Origin: an uncultured Eubacteriales bacterium
GTDB taxonomy: Bacteria; Bacillota; Clostridia; Christensenellales; Aristaeellaceae
Assembly (NCBI GenBank): GCA_902777335.1
Contig: CACYTF010000009.1
Span: 16,998-80,997 of the forward strand
Direction of reading: 5' to 3'
Length of the DNA: 64,000 nucleotides
The position numbers and the translations under genes were made by a program. How positions within the stretch are numbered: position 1 is the stretch's first letter; each line of letters begins with the position of its first letter. Below are positions 7,551 to 15,813 of the stretch, piece after piece. A model generated the notes under the pieces. The model searched no databases. It was not told the origin of the DNA and worked only from the letters and a program-made list of their open reading frames with translations.

Positions 7551-8723
7551 ATGGGCAGAAAGCATCACGGCAGATCCGGCGGGCGCAGGTGCACGAGGCG
7601 GCAGCGGCGATATGTGCTGACGGCCTTCTGCGCGGGCCTGATCCTGATCATGGCGGCGCTCTCCGGCTACATCGTATACTGGTACGCCAACCAGGCCCGC
7701 ATCCGCGCCCAGGGCGACCGCTACGCGCAGCTGTACGGCAGGCAGGAAGCGGCGGAATCGACGGCCCCGACGGCAAACCCGACCGAAGTCGCAACACAGG
7801 TGCCCACCGCGACCCCCACCGAAGAACCGACCCCGGTACCCACCGCGGAGCCCACCGAAGAACCGACCGCGGCGCCCACCGAAGCGCCAACCGAAGCACC
7901 CACCGCAGCGCCCACCCCGGAACCGACCCCGGCGCCCACCGCCGCGCCGACGCTCCTGCCGACGAGCGCGCCCACCCCGGCGCCGATGCCCGTGGTGGTG
8001 GACGTACCCCTTGTGACGGACGCGCCCCTGGCCACGCCCAACGGCGATACGCTGATGCTGCTGCTGCCCACGGCCCCGCCGGTGCAGTCCAGCTTCAGCC
8101 AGCTGCTGGGCATCAACCCGGACACGGTCGGTTTCTTGGAGATCGAGGACATGGTCTCCCTGCCGGTGGTCCAGCGGGAGAACGACAACGACTTCTACCT
8201 CAACCACGGCTTTGAGGGCGGCGAAGCCCAGGAGGGCGCACTGTTCCTGGACGGCATGAACCGGCTGGTGCCGGAGGACGACTGCCTGATCTTGTACGGC
8301 CACAACATGAAAAACCACACCATGTTCGGCCGCCTGAGCGCCTATGGCGAGGTCAGCTATCTGCGCCGCCATTCGGTGATCCACTTTGACACGCTCTACG
8401 AAAACCGCGCCTATGTGACCTTCGCGGCCTTCAGCGCCAGCATGGAGCCGAAGGACCGCCGCTACTTCGACGTGCGCAAGTTCGTGTTCGACGAGGTGGA
8501 GTTCGACAAGTTCGTGCTGAAGCTGCAGAGCCGCTCGCTGTTCAACGTGCCCGTGGACGTGCGCTACGGCGACAGGCTGCTGCTGCTGGTGACCTGCGAC
8601 TACGCCAACCGGGAGGGCCGGTTCATACTGGCGCTGCGCCAGCTGCGGCCGGACGAAAACGAGGCCGACGTCTGGGCCACGGCGATGCAGGCCCAGCCCA
8701 AAAACACCGCAGCGCCCCGATGA
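7551..8723 (+). CDS. Class B sortase with long Thr/Pro linker
   Basis: A 390-residue transpeptidase that joins sorted proteins to the cell wall. It has a basic N-terminus, one membrane helix at about 21-43, then a linker to about 150 made largely of Pro, Thr, Ala and Glu with repeated PTEEPT and APTEAPT units, and a sortase domain at about 175-375. The catalytic triad is visible: His251 in YGHNMKN, Cys349 in TCDY and Arg357 in GRF. The LYGHNM and TCDY contexts fit class B. The start at 7551 has GGAGG close upstream. The linker is far longer than in typical sortase B (about 250 residues in total), which may let the enzyme reach across a thick wall. No protein with a clear sorting signal is encoded nearby. 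Confidence 0.92.
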   Translation: MGRKHHGRSGGRRCTRRQRRYVLTAFCAGLILIMAALSGYIVYWYANQARIRAQGDRYAQLYGRQEAAESTAPTANPTEVATQVPTATPTEEPTPVPTAEPTEEPTAAPTEAPTEAPTAAPTPEPTPAPTAAPTLLPTSAPTPAPMPVVVDVPLVTDAPLATPNGDTLMLLLPTAPPVQSSFSQLLGINPDTVGFLEIEDMVSLPVVQRENDNDFYLNHGFEGGEAQEGALFLDGMNRLVPEDDCLILYGHNMKNHTMFGRLSAYGEVSYLRRHSVIHFDTLYENRAYVTFAAFSASMEPKDRRYFDVRKFVFDEVEFDKFVLKLQSRSLFNVPVDVRYGDRLLLLVTCDYANREGRFILALRQLRPDENEADVWATAMQAQPKNTAAPR

Positions 8724-8748
8724 CCGGGGCGCTCCTGTTCTGTTGCCG

Positions 8749-9288
8749 CTACTTCCGCGTCTGCTTGCGCGCCTGCTTGTCGGCGTACATGACCTTGTCG
8801 GCCCGGCGCACGGTGTCGATCACGTAGCTGTCGGTCTTCGGGTCGAACACGGCGATGCCCATGGCGATGTGGACCTGCTTCCATTCGTTCTCATTGTCCG
8901 CGTTGATCCTGTCCCGCTCCTTTTCAAACTGGCTGACGAGCTGTTCCCGGTTCCCGTAGTCCTGGTTGCGCAGGATCACGGCGAACTCGTCGCCGCCGAT
9001 CCTGAACACCGGGCTGTGGTCGAATATCCGGCAGATCAGCTGGCAGGCCGTCTTCAGGTAGATGTCGCCCTTGTCGTGGCCGTAGTGGTCGTTCACATAC
9101 TTCAAATCGTCGCAGTCGAACACGCCGATGGCAAACGCCATCTCCTCCCCCGCGTCGTCCGCCTGCTTCTGCAGCGCGTCGATGGCCGTGCTGAACGCGC
9201 CCTTGTTCTTCACCGAGGTCAGCGTGGCGAGGCGGTACTTTTCGCACTGGCGCGCGATGTTGTTGTAGCGGTAGTTGCTGATCAGCAC
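8749..9288 (-). CDS. GGDEF-domain diguanylate cyclase, probably N-terminally truncated
   Basis: The 179-residue frame is almost only a GGDEF domain: TLTSVKNKGAF at the start of the domain, then RIGGDEFAVI with an intact active site, so c-di-GMP synthesis is likely if it is expressed. The RxxD inhibitory site is absent (the residues there are FDHS). The only start is GTG at 9288, with no ribosome binding site. A TAA stop lies seven codons upstream at 9307-9309. An adjacent frame on the same strand, MKAANTSSVFNNIAMTAC, runs into this region and stops at 9282, so a frameshift that removed an N-terminal sensor or membrane part is possible. The gene is divergent from the EAL gene at 9411. Confidence 0.75.
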   Translation of the reverse strand: MLISNYRYNNIARQCEKYRLATLTSVKNKGAFSTAIDALQKQADDAGEEMAFAIGVFDCDDLKYVNDHYGHDKGDIYLKTACQLICRIFDHSPVFRIGGDEFAVILRNQDYGNREQLVSQFEKERDRINADNENEWKQVHIAMGIAVFDPKTDSYVIDTVRRADKVMYADKQARKQTRK

Positions 9289-9316
9289 GCAGTCATGGCA
9301 ATATTGTTAAAAACAC

Positions 9317-9345
9317 TTGATGTATTTGCTGCTTTCATGTATAAT
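9317..9345 (+). promoter_or_regulatory. Sigma-A promoter of the EAL gene
   Basis: TTGATG (9317-9322), a 17-base spacer and TATAAT (9340-9345). It lies 65 bases before the start codon at 9411. I see no c-di-GMP riboswitch core in the leader. Confidence 0.75.
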
Positions 9346-9410
9346 GATTGTTGGATAGTTATACGCCGTGTTTTATTATCCGGCAACGCATATATGGCAA
9401 GGGTGATCGT

Positions 9411-12395
9411 ATGCAGAAATACTGTTTTCCGCAGCAGGAGCAGCGCATGCTGGAGCGCCTGAAGCAGCCGTTCGCCGTCTACCAGTTTGTGGACAGGCGG
9501 GTCGTCACCCTCGTCCTGTCGGACGGCTTTTGCGAGCTGTTCGGCTACGACGACCGCGCCGAGGCTTATTACGACATGGACCACGACATGTACAAGGACG
9601 CCCACCCCGACGACGTGGCCCGCATCGCCAACGCGGCGGTCCACTTCGCCACGGAGGGCGGCCGGTACGAGGTGATCTACCGCACCCGGAAAAAGGGCAG
9701 CGCCGACTACAGGGTCGTACACGCGATGGGCGAGCACGTGTACACGGACGACGGGGTCCGGCTCGCCCACGTCTGGTACACCGACGAGGGCACCTATGTG
9801 GAGCCGTCCCAGGCGTCGGGCCTTGAGATCTCCCCGCTGCTGAGCAACGCGCTTCACGAGCAGAGCATGGTGAAGTCCAGCCAGTACGACTTTCTGACCG
9901 GCCTGCCCAGCATGACCTACTTTTTCGACCTGGCCGAGGCCGCCAAGCAGACCATGCTGAAGCAGGGCGACCAGCCGATGCTGATGTACATCGACTTCAG
10001 CGGCATGAAGTTCTTCAACTCCAAGCACGGCTTCGCCGAGGGCGACCGGATGCTCCAGACCTTCGCGAAGCGCCTGGTGGGCGCCTTCAGCAACGAAAGC
10101 TGCTGTCGCATCGGCGCCGACCACTTCGCCGTGATCGCCGAGGAGACGGGCCTGGAGGACAAGCTGAACGCCCTGTTCCATGACTTCGGCACGCTGTACG
10201 GCGGCAAGACGCCTCCGGTCCACGTGGGCATCTACCCGTATCGCATCGAGGACGTCCCGGTGAGCTCGGCCTGCGACCGGGCGAAGCTCGCCTGCAGGGC
10301 GGTCGGCACCTCCTACGCCTCCGGCTTCAACTACTACAGTGCCGTGCTTCGCGAAGACACGCTGATGAAGCAGTACATCATCGAGAACCTGGACACCGCC
10401 TTGCGGGAGCGGTGGATCCGCGTCTATTTCCAGCCGATCGTGCGGGCGGTCAACGAAAAGACCTGCGACGTGGAGGCGCTGGCCCGGTGGATCGACCCGG
10501 AAAGGGGCGTGCTGTCCCCCGCCGCCTTCATACCGGCGCTGGAGGAGGTCGGGCTGATCTACAAGCTGGACCTGTACATGGTCGAACGGGTGCTGGAGGT
10601 CATCCGGCAGCAGCAGGCCGACGGCTTCATCGTGATTCCCCACTCCGTCAACCTGTCGCGCTCCGACTTCGTGGCCTGCGACATCGTGGAGGAGATCCGC
10701 AGGCGCGTGGACGCCGCCGGCGTCGCCCGGGACAGGATCACCATCGAGATCACCGAGAGCGTCATCGGCAGCGACATCGATTTCATGAAGGCACAGGTGG
10801 AGCGGTTCCGGAAGCTGGGCTTTGCGGTGTGGCTGGACGACTTCGGCAGCGGCTACTCCTCGGTGGACGTGATGCAGAGCATACAGTTCGACCTCATCAA
10901 GTTCGACATGAGCTTCATGCGCAAGCTGGACGAGGGCAACGGCGGGCGGGTCATACTGACCGAGCTGATGCGCATGGCCTCGCTGCTGGGCGTCGACACG
11001 GTTTGCGAGGGCGTGGAGACCCAGGCCCAGGTGCGCTTTTTGCAGGAGATCGGCTGCTCGAAGCTGCAGGGCTACTACTACGGCAAGCCCAAGGACTTTG
11101 AAGATGTCCGCAAGCTGTTCATAGCGGGGAAGCTGGCGGAAAACGAGAACCCGGAGGAATCCGACTACTACGAGAGCATCGGCCGGGCGAACCTGTTCGA
11201 CCTGGGCGTGATCGCCAGCGAAGACGCGGACGCATTCCAGAAGACCTTCAACACCGTGCCCATCGCCGTGCTGGAGCTGAAGGACGGCGTGGCCCGGTAC
11301 GTGCGGAGCAACGGCTCCTACCGGGCGTTTATCAAGCGGTTCTTCGACGCCGACATACTCCGGCGGCAGCACATGGAAGACGGCTTCTCCCCCGTCGCCT
11401 ACGGCGACACCTTCCTGTCGGTGCTCAGGCAGTGCTGCAGCAGCGGGAACCGCGCGTTCTTCAACGAGACGCTGCCCGACGGCTCGATGGTCCACTCCTT
11501 CGCCCGAAGGATCAACATCAATCCCATCACGGGCGCCGTGGCCATCGCCATCGCCGTGCTCTCCATCACCGAGCCGGACGAGAGCACGACCTACGCCGGC
11601 ATCGCCCGGGCCCTGGCCGCCGACTACTACAACATCTATGTGATCGACCTGGACACCGACCACTACGTCGAGTACTCCTCGAAGGTGGGCGGCGAGGAGC
11701 TGTCCATCGAGCGCCACGGCGAGGGCTTCTTCGAGTCGGCGCGGCGCGACACGATGACCCGCATCTACGAGGATGACCGGGAGCCGTTCTTGAAGTGGTT
11801 CACAAAGCAGAACGTGCTCAGGGAGCTGGACGCGCAGGGCGTGTTCACGACCGCCTACCGGCTCATCGACACCGGCACGCCGATGTACGTGAACATGAAG
11901 ATCACCCGGATGCAGGGCGGCAACCGGATCATACTGGGCGTCAGCATCATCGACGCGCACATGAAGCAGAAGGAGCGCTACGAGCAGCTCCAGAAGGAGC
12001 GGGATACGCTGGTTCGGCTGATGGCCCTCTCCGACGGCTATCTGACCCTGTACACGGTGGACCCGAAGACGGGCCACTACGTCGAGTACAGCTCCACCGA
12101 GGATTTTGACAGCCTCGGCGCGTCCAAGGACGGCGACGACTTCTTCGGCCAGGCCTATGTGGACGCGTTCACCTATTGCTACGCCGAAGACCGGCCGCGC
12201 TTCCAGGAGCAGGTGACGCTTGAAAACGTGCTCGGCGAAATCGAGCGCAACGGCAGCTTCAGCATCAGCTACCGGCTGATCCTCCGGGGCGAACCCCACC
12301 CCGTCACGCTGAAGGCCGCCCTGTTCAGGGAGGGCGACGAGGAGAAGCTGGTCGTTGGCGTCCGGGCCTGGAAGCGGCGCATGCCGGACAAGTAG
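9411..12395 (+). CDS. PAS-GGDEF-EAL-PAS-PAS protein, likely c-di-GMP phosphodiesterase
   Basis: A 994-residue soluble signalling protein; no membrane segment is visible. Domains in order: PAS-like at about 10-125, degenerate GGDEF at about 155-300 (YDFLTGLP present, but GADHF in place of GGDEF near 234), EAL at about 330-575, then a PAS-like sensor at about 590-715 and two repeated PAS-like units to the end. The last two share YVEYSS, a turn with EDR and SYRL or AYRL, so they are an internal duplication. EAL residues look complete: YFQPIV, VEALARW, SVNLSRSDF, EITES, LDDFGSGYSS, IKFDMSF and CEGVETQ. This supports hydrolysis of c-di-GMP, with the dead GGDEF as a possible GTP sensor. The start at 9411 has AAGGGTG upstream. 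C-terminal PAS units after an EAL domain are unusual, since sensors normally precede the enzyme. Confidence 0.9.
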   Translation: MQKYCFPQQEQRMLERLKQPFAVYQFVDRRVVTLVLSDGFCELFGYDDRAEAYYDMDHDMYKDAHPDDVARIANAAVHFATEGGRYEVIYRTRKKGSADYRVVHAMGEHVYTDDGVRLAHVWYTDEGTYVEPSQASGLEISPLLSNALHEQSMVKSSQYDFLTGLPSMTYFFDLAEAAKQTMLKQGDQPMLMYIDFSGMKFFNSKHGFAEGDRMLQTFAKRLVGAFSNESCCRIGADHFAVIAEETGLEDKLNALFHDFGTLYGGKTPPVHVGIYPYRIEDVPVSSACDRAKLACRAVGTSYASGFNYYSAVLREDTLMKQYIIENLDTALRERWIRVYFQPIVRAVNEKTCDVEALARWIDPERGVLSPAAFIPALEEVGLIYKLDLYMVERVLEVIRQQQADGFIVIPHSVNLSRSDFVACDIVEEIRRRVDAAGVARDRITIEITESVIGSDIDFMKAQVERFRKLGFAVWLDDFGSGYSSVDVMQSIQFDLIKFDMSFMRKLDEGNGGRVILTELMRMASLLGVDTVCEGVETQAQVRFLQEIGCSKLQGYYYGKPKDFEDVRKLFIAGKLAENENPEESDYYESIGRANLFDLGVIASEDADAFQKTFNTVPIAVLELKDGVARYVRSNGSYRAFIKRFFDADILRRQHMEDGFSPVAYGDTFLSVLRQCCSSGNRAFFNETLPDGSMVHSFARRININPITGAVAIAIAVLSITEPDESTTYAGIARALAADYYNIYVIDLDTDHYVEYSSKVGGEELSIERHGEGFFESARRDTMTRIYEDDREPFLKWFTKQNVLRELDAQGVFTTAYRLIDTGTPMYVNMKITRMQGGNRIILGVSIIDAHMKQKERYEQLQKERDTLVRLMALSDGYLTLYTVDPKTGHYVEYSSTEDFDSLGASKDGDDFFGQAYVDAFTYCYAEDRPRFQEQVTLENVLGEIERNGSFSISYRLILRGEPHPVTLKAALFREGDEEKLVVGVRAWKRRMPDK

Positions 12396-12418
12396 CCAGT
12401 ATTCACACCAATCAAAAC

Positions 12419-12448
12419 GGGCGGGGAAGCGCAGCCGCTTCCCCGCCC
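12419..12448. terminator. Bidirectional intrinsic terminator
   Basis: The arms GGGCGGGGAAGCG and CGCTTCCCCGCCC enclose a four-base loop, with TGTTTCTGTTTTTT following on the plus strand and AAAA before it. It serves the EAL gene and the convergent gene at 12465. Confidence 0.88.
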
Positions 12449-12464
12449 TGTTTCTGTTTTTTCG

Positions 12465-14693
12465 TCAGCCTTCCTCCATGGCCATCATGCGCGCGCGCTG
12501 GTTCACCGCGTTCAGGAACTCCCGGGCGGACATCTGCCCGTCAAAGAACTGCCGCATCAGCTGCCAGGCCTCGCCGGAGGTGTCCTTCTGGAACCAGCTG
12601 GGCGCGGCGACGGCCAGGCGGTCGCTGTTGGCCCGGTACCAGGTCAACTGGTCCTCGGGAATCAGCCAGGCGTCGTACTTCATGTAGTTTTCAAAGCTCT
12701 CCTCCATGTTCCGGATGTCCTCTTCGCTGGCCTGCCGCATTTCCGGCGCCATGGTCTCCAGGTCCGCCTTCGCCTGGTCGATGTACTTCTGGTACTCGGC
12801 CTTCACGCGCTCGGCGTCCGGGCTGCGCACCGGCTCGTTCAGGTCGGCGCACAGCATGTAGGTGACCTCGGTGGGCAGGTTGGCGGCCAGGTCCTCCAGG
12901 AAGGCCACAGCCTCGGCGGCGTGGGCGCTGTAGGGGTTCACGAAGGCGACGCTCATGCGCAGCGGCAGCACGCCGGGCAGGTCCTCGCCGTAGCCCAGCG
13001 GCATGGGCGCGCAGTCGCCGGACACGCCCTGCCCGAAGCCAACGGGCGCGTCGAACTGGATCAGGTACTTTTCCTCGCTGCTCCAGCCGTAGCCGTTGCC
13101 GTCCTCGTCCAACTCATCCGGCAGGCCGTAGTCGGTAAAGTCGATGGCGTCCAGCCGCTCCAGCACCGCCTGCAGCCGCGGGTCCAGGAAGCTCGGGGCG
13201 CTGCCGGCGGCCTCGGACACCTGTATGAAGTCCTCCAGCGCGCGCTGCTTCATGAACTGCGCAAAGCTCACGGCGTTCATGCCGTCGTAGGTGAACTTGT
13301 CCTTCTCGCCCAGCACATCCAGCTGCGGGCGCACTTCGTTCTCCAGGAAGTCCAGGAAGCCGGGCCAGTCGCCGGGCACCGCGTCGACGGAGAGCCCCAT
13401 CTTCTCCAGCAGCGCCGTGCTCATGCCCATGCAGGTGGCGTTCAGCTGCAGCGGCAGCGCCGCCAGGCGCCCGTCGCTGATCAGCTTCTCCCGCAGCCTG
13501 GGATAGACGCGCTCGGCAAAGGCGTTCAGCGCCTCGCTCCCGTCCAGCGGCAGCATGTAGCCCCGCTTCTGCAGCGCCTCGCAGACCCCGTCCTCCCCAT
13601 AGTCGAGCATGTAGATGTCGGTCTCGGGCGACTGGGCCACGATGTCGTCCAGCACGTTTTGATAATCGTGGCCCATCACCGGCGTGATCTCGGGGTGTTC
13701 CACCGAGTACGCCATCAGCACGCCGTCCAGCCACGTGCCGTAATAGCCGCCCTGTATCGTCAGCAGCCGGTCCTCGTCCAGGCGGCCCTGGGTGTCCAGC
13801 AGCGCCACGCCGCCCTCCAGGCCCGCCGCGTAGGTCCTGCCGCCGTTCACCAGCACGCCGTAGCGCGGGTCCGAGGGCAGCGCCGCGACGGGCTCGCCCG
13901 CCTCGCCGGTGGCCGTGTCCACGGGGCACAGCCTGCCCGAGACCGCCGCGTACAGCGCGCCGGTGTTCAGGTCCGCGGCCAGCGCCTGGGCCCCATCGGG
14001 CAGCGTGCACAGCTCGTCCGTGCTGCCGTCGGCGTTGACCGCGTAGAGCCGCGTCACCAGCTCCTGCCGGAAGTCGGTGCCGGCCAGCAGCACGCCGTCC
14101 TTCGACGGCACCAGCTGGCAGTTCCAGCTGTTGTCCAGGCGCTCGCTGGCGGCGGCCTTCGGGTTCTCCGGGTCGATCACCGCCAGGTTCGTGCCGCTCT
14201 CGTCGTCGACCAGCAAATACAGCAGGCCCGCCCGGGCGCAGACCGCCTCCAGGTAGAAGTTTCCGGTCCTCAGCGCCTCCGGCAGGGCGATCCGCCGCGC
14301 GTTCCGCGCCTCGACGGTCCCTTCGTCGGTCGTCGCGAGGTCGAACAGCAGCAGCGCCTCGGGCTCGTAGCTTTCGTCGTAGGCGATGTTGATGCCGTGC
14401 AGCCCGCCGTCGTCCGCGAACAGCTTGAACTCGTAGAAGTTCCGGTCGTATTCGAGGAGCTCGCCGCTCTCGTCGGGCAGGCGGATCGCGCTGGCGTAGG
14501 CCGCCGGCGCGTCGTCGCCGTCGCGCCATATGTACAGCTTGCTCTCGCCGGCGATGTACAGCGCGTCGCCGTCGCTCATCACGCCGGACATGTACCCGCC
14601 GTCCTCCAGCTTCAGCAGCCGGTTGCCCTCGGCCATGGCCGGCGCGATGATTGCCAGCGCCAGCGCCATCAGCAGTATCAGTATGCGTTTCAT
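12465..14693 (-). CDS. Secreted protein with extracellular solute-binding-like C-terminal half
   Basis: 742 residues. A signal peptide (residues 1-21) ends in AMA with no lipobox Cys. Residues from about 25 to 300 contain short beta-rich repeats of the type LYAVNADGSTDELCTLPDG and VALLDTQGRLDEDRLL, suggesting a propeller-like domain. From about 330 onward the protein resembles extracellular solute-binding proteins: MLPLDGSEALNAF, a segment that names a target to be reached, and helices near the end around FENYMKYDAW and QLMRQFFDGQMSAREFL. GGAGG lies just before the ATG at 14693, and it has its own consensus promoter. No permease or ATPase is adjacent, so it may be a binding or sensor protein rather than part of a transporter. 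Function unknown. Confidence 0.75.
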   Translation of the reverse strand: MKRILILLMALALAIIAPAMAEGNRLLKLEDGGYMSGVMSDGDALYIAGESKLYIWRDGDDAPAAYASAIRLPDESGELLEYDRNFYEFKLFADDGGLHGINIAYDESYEPEALLLFDLATTDEGTVEARNARRIALPEALRTGNFYLEAVCARAGLLYLLVDDESGTNLAVIDPENPKAAASERLDNSWNCQLVPSKDGVLLAGTDFRQELVTRLYAVNADGSTDELCTLPDGAQALAADLNTGALYAAVSGRLCPVDTATGEAGEPVAALPSDPRYGVLVNGGRTYAAGLEGGVALLDTQGRLDEDRLLTIQGGYYGTWLDGVLMAYSVEHPEITPVMGHDYQNVLDDIVAQSPETDIYMLDYGEDGVCEALQKRGYMLPLDGSEALNAFAERVYPRLREKLISDGRLAALPLQLNATCMGMSTALLEKMGLSVDAVPGDWPGFLDFLENEVRPQLDVLGEKDKFTYDGMNAVSFAQFMKQRALEDFIQVSEAAGSAPSFLDPRLQAVLERLDAIDFTDYGLPDELDEDGNGYGWSSEEKYLIQFDAPVGFGQGVSGDCAPMPLGYGEDLPGVLPLRMSVAFVNPYSAHAAEAVAFLEDLAANLPTEVTYMLCADLNEPVRSPDAERVKAEYQKYIDQAKADLETMAPEMRQASEEDIRNMEESFENYMKYDAWLIPEDQLTWYRANSDRLAVAAPSWFQKDTSGEAWQLMRQFFDGQMSAREFLNAVNQRARMMAMEEG

Positions 14694-14737
14694 GTTTTCC
14701 TCCTTGTCAGCGGGAATGTCTTCCGCTGTACACCCCC

Positions 14738-14766
14738 ATTATACCAGCCGGCGGGCAGGCTGTCAA
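14738..14766 (-). promoter_or_regulatory. Consensus sigma-A promoter for the secreted binding-like protein
   Basis: On the minus strand TTGACA (14761-14766) and TATAAT (14738-14743) are separated by 17 bases. Both boxes are perfect matches, so strong expression is expected. Confidence 0.88.
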
Positions 14767-14820
14767 CGCGTCCCTTGTCCGTAAGGGCGCACCCATTGCG
14801 CACGGCTGGGTCCGAGGGGT

Positions 14821-14849
14821 TTGCATTTTCCCGGCGGTTATGCTATCAT
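14821..14849 (+). promoter_or_regulatory. Sigma-A promoter of the dipeptidase-GTPase operon
   Basis: TTGCAT (14821-14826), a 17-base spacer and TATCAT (14844-14849), 37 bases before the ATG at 14887. It is divergent from the promoter at 14738-14766. Confidence 0.75.
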
Positions 14850-14886
14850 CTTAGTCAGCAATCATTTACCGAAAGGACGCGATAAA

Positions 14887-15813
14887 ATGTTCGTTGCGGA
14901 CGCCCACTGCGATACGCTGTATGAGATCGCCCTCATGGGCACAAAGCCCGAATCCTGCGTCGTCACCCGACAGGCCATGGCCGCGGGCGGCGTGGGCCTT
15001 CAGACCTTCGCGCTGTTCGCCGGAAAGCACGGCACCGAGGGCACGCCCCGCGCCGACGGCGAGGCCATGTTAAAGGCCGTGCCGCGGCTGGGCGTGCCGG
15101 TGTTCACCGGCGACCTGCCGGACGCGCCGCCGGACGCGCCCGCGGGGGTGATCTCCTGCGAGGGCGGCGAGATGCTGGAGGGTTCCCTGGAGCGGCTGGC
15201 CGAGTTTCACAGCCAGGCCCGGCTGCGGATGATCGCCCTCACCTGGAATTTTGAGAACGAGATCGGTCACCCCGCCGCGCTTGGCCCCGAGGGCGGCCTG
15301 AAGCCCTTCGGCTTCGAGCTGCTGCGGGCCATGGACCGGCTGGGCATACTGGCGGACGTGTCGCACCTGAACGAGGCGGGCTTCTGGGACGTGTGCGAGC
15401 GCACGGCGCTGCCGCCCATCGCCAGCCACTCCGACTGCCGTTGGCTGTGCGACGTGCCCCGCAACCTGTGGAAGGAACAGGCCCGGGCCATCATCGAGCG
15501 GGGCGGCTTCATCGGCGTGAACTTCTACAGCTGCTTCCTGCGGGCGGACGGCGAGGCCAAACTGGACGACGTGGTGCGCCACATCGACGAACTGTGCGAA
15601 CTGGGCGGCGAGGATGTGATCGGCTTCGGCTCGGACTTCGACGGCATCGAGCGCTGGCCCGACGGGCTGGCCGGACCGGCGGACTTCCCGGCGCTGCTGG
15701 ACGAACTGCGCCGCCGGGGCTACGGCGAGGCGACGCTTCAGAAGCTGGCGGGGCTCAACCTGTGGAATCTCTTGAAGCGGGCCGAGGCCGCCGCGAAGGG
15801 TACGGGCGCATGA
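14887..15813 (+). CDS. Membrane dipeptidase, peptidase family M19
   Basis: A 308-residue zinc dipeptidase of the renal dipeptidase family, which cleaves dipeptides including some with D-residues. Metal-site motifs are visible: DAHCDT at the N-terminus (His and Asp), SCEGGEML (bridging Glu), DVSHLNE and ASHSD (His ligands), and GFGSDFDG near the end. No signal peptide is present, so it is probably cytoplasmic. The start at 14887 has GAAAGGA upstream. Its stop overlaps the start of the next gene (ATGA), showing translational coupling to the TetM-like GTPase. It may process peptides imported by systems such as the Opp transporter at 50-58 kb (inference). Confidence 0.93.
   Translation: MFVADAHCDTLYEIALMGTKPESCVVTRQAMAAGGVGLQTFALFAGKHGTEGTPRADGEAMLKAVPRLGVPVFTGDLPDAPPDAPAGVISCEGGEMLEGSLERLAEFHSQARLRMIALTWNFENEIGHPAALGPEGGLKPFGFELLRAMDRLGILADVSHLNEAGFWDVCERTALPPIASHSDCRWLCDVPRNLWKEQARAIIERGGFIGVNFYSCFLRADGEAKLDDVVRHIDELCELGGEDVIGFGSDFDGIERWPDGLAGPADFPALLDELRRRGYGEATLQKLAGLNLWNLLKRAEAAAKGTGA

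Noticed and set aside
7840..7990. Tandem-like repeats of CCCACCG and GAACCGAC
   Set aside because: They encode the Thr/Pro/Glu linker of the sortase in frame, so they are protein repeats and not a DNA element.
9346..9410. c-di-GMP riboswitch in the leader of the EAL gene
   Set aside because: The leader is only about 65 bases and lacks the conserved GEMM core, so I do not call it.
9282..12299. A 1005-codon frame antisense to the EAL gene
   Set aside because: The plus strand encodes a protein with all EAL and PAS motifs. The antisense product has shadow composition and no start signal.
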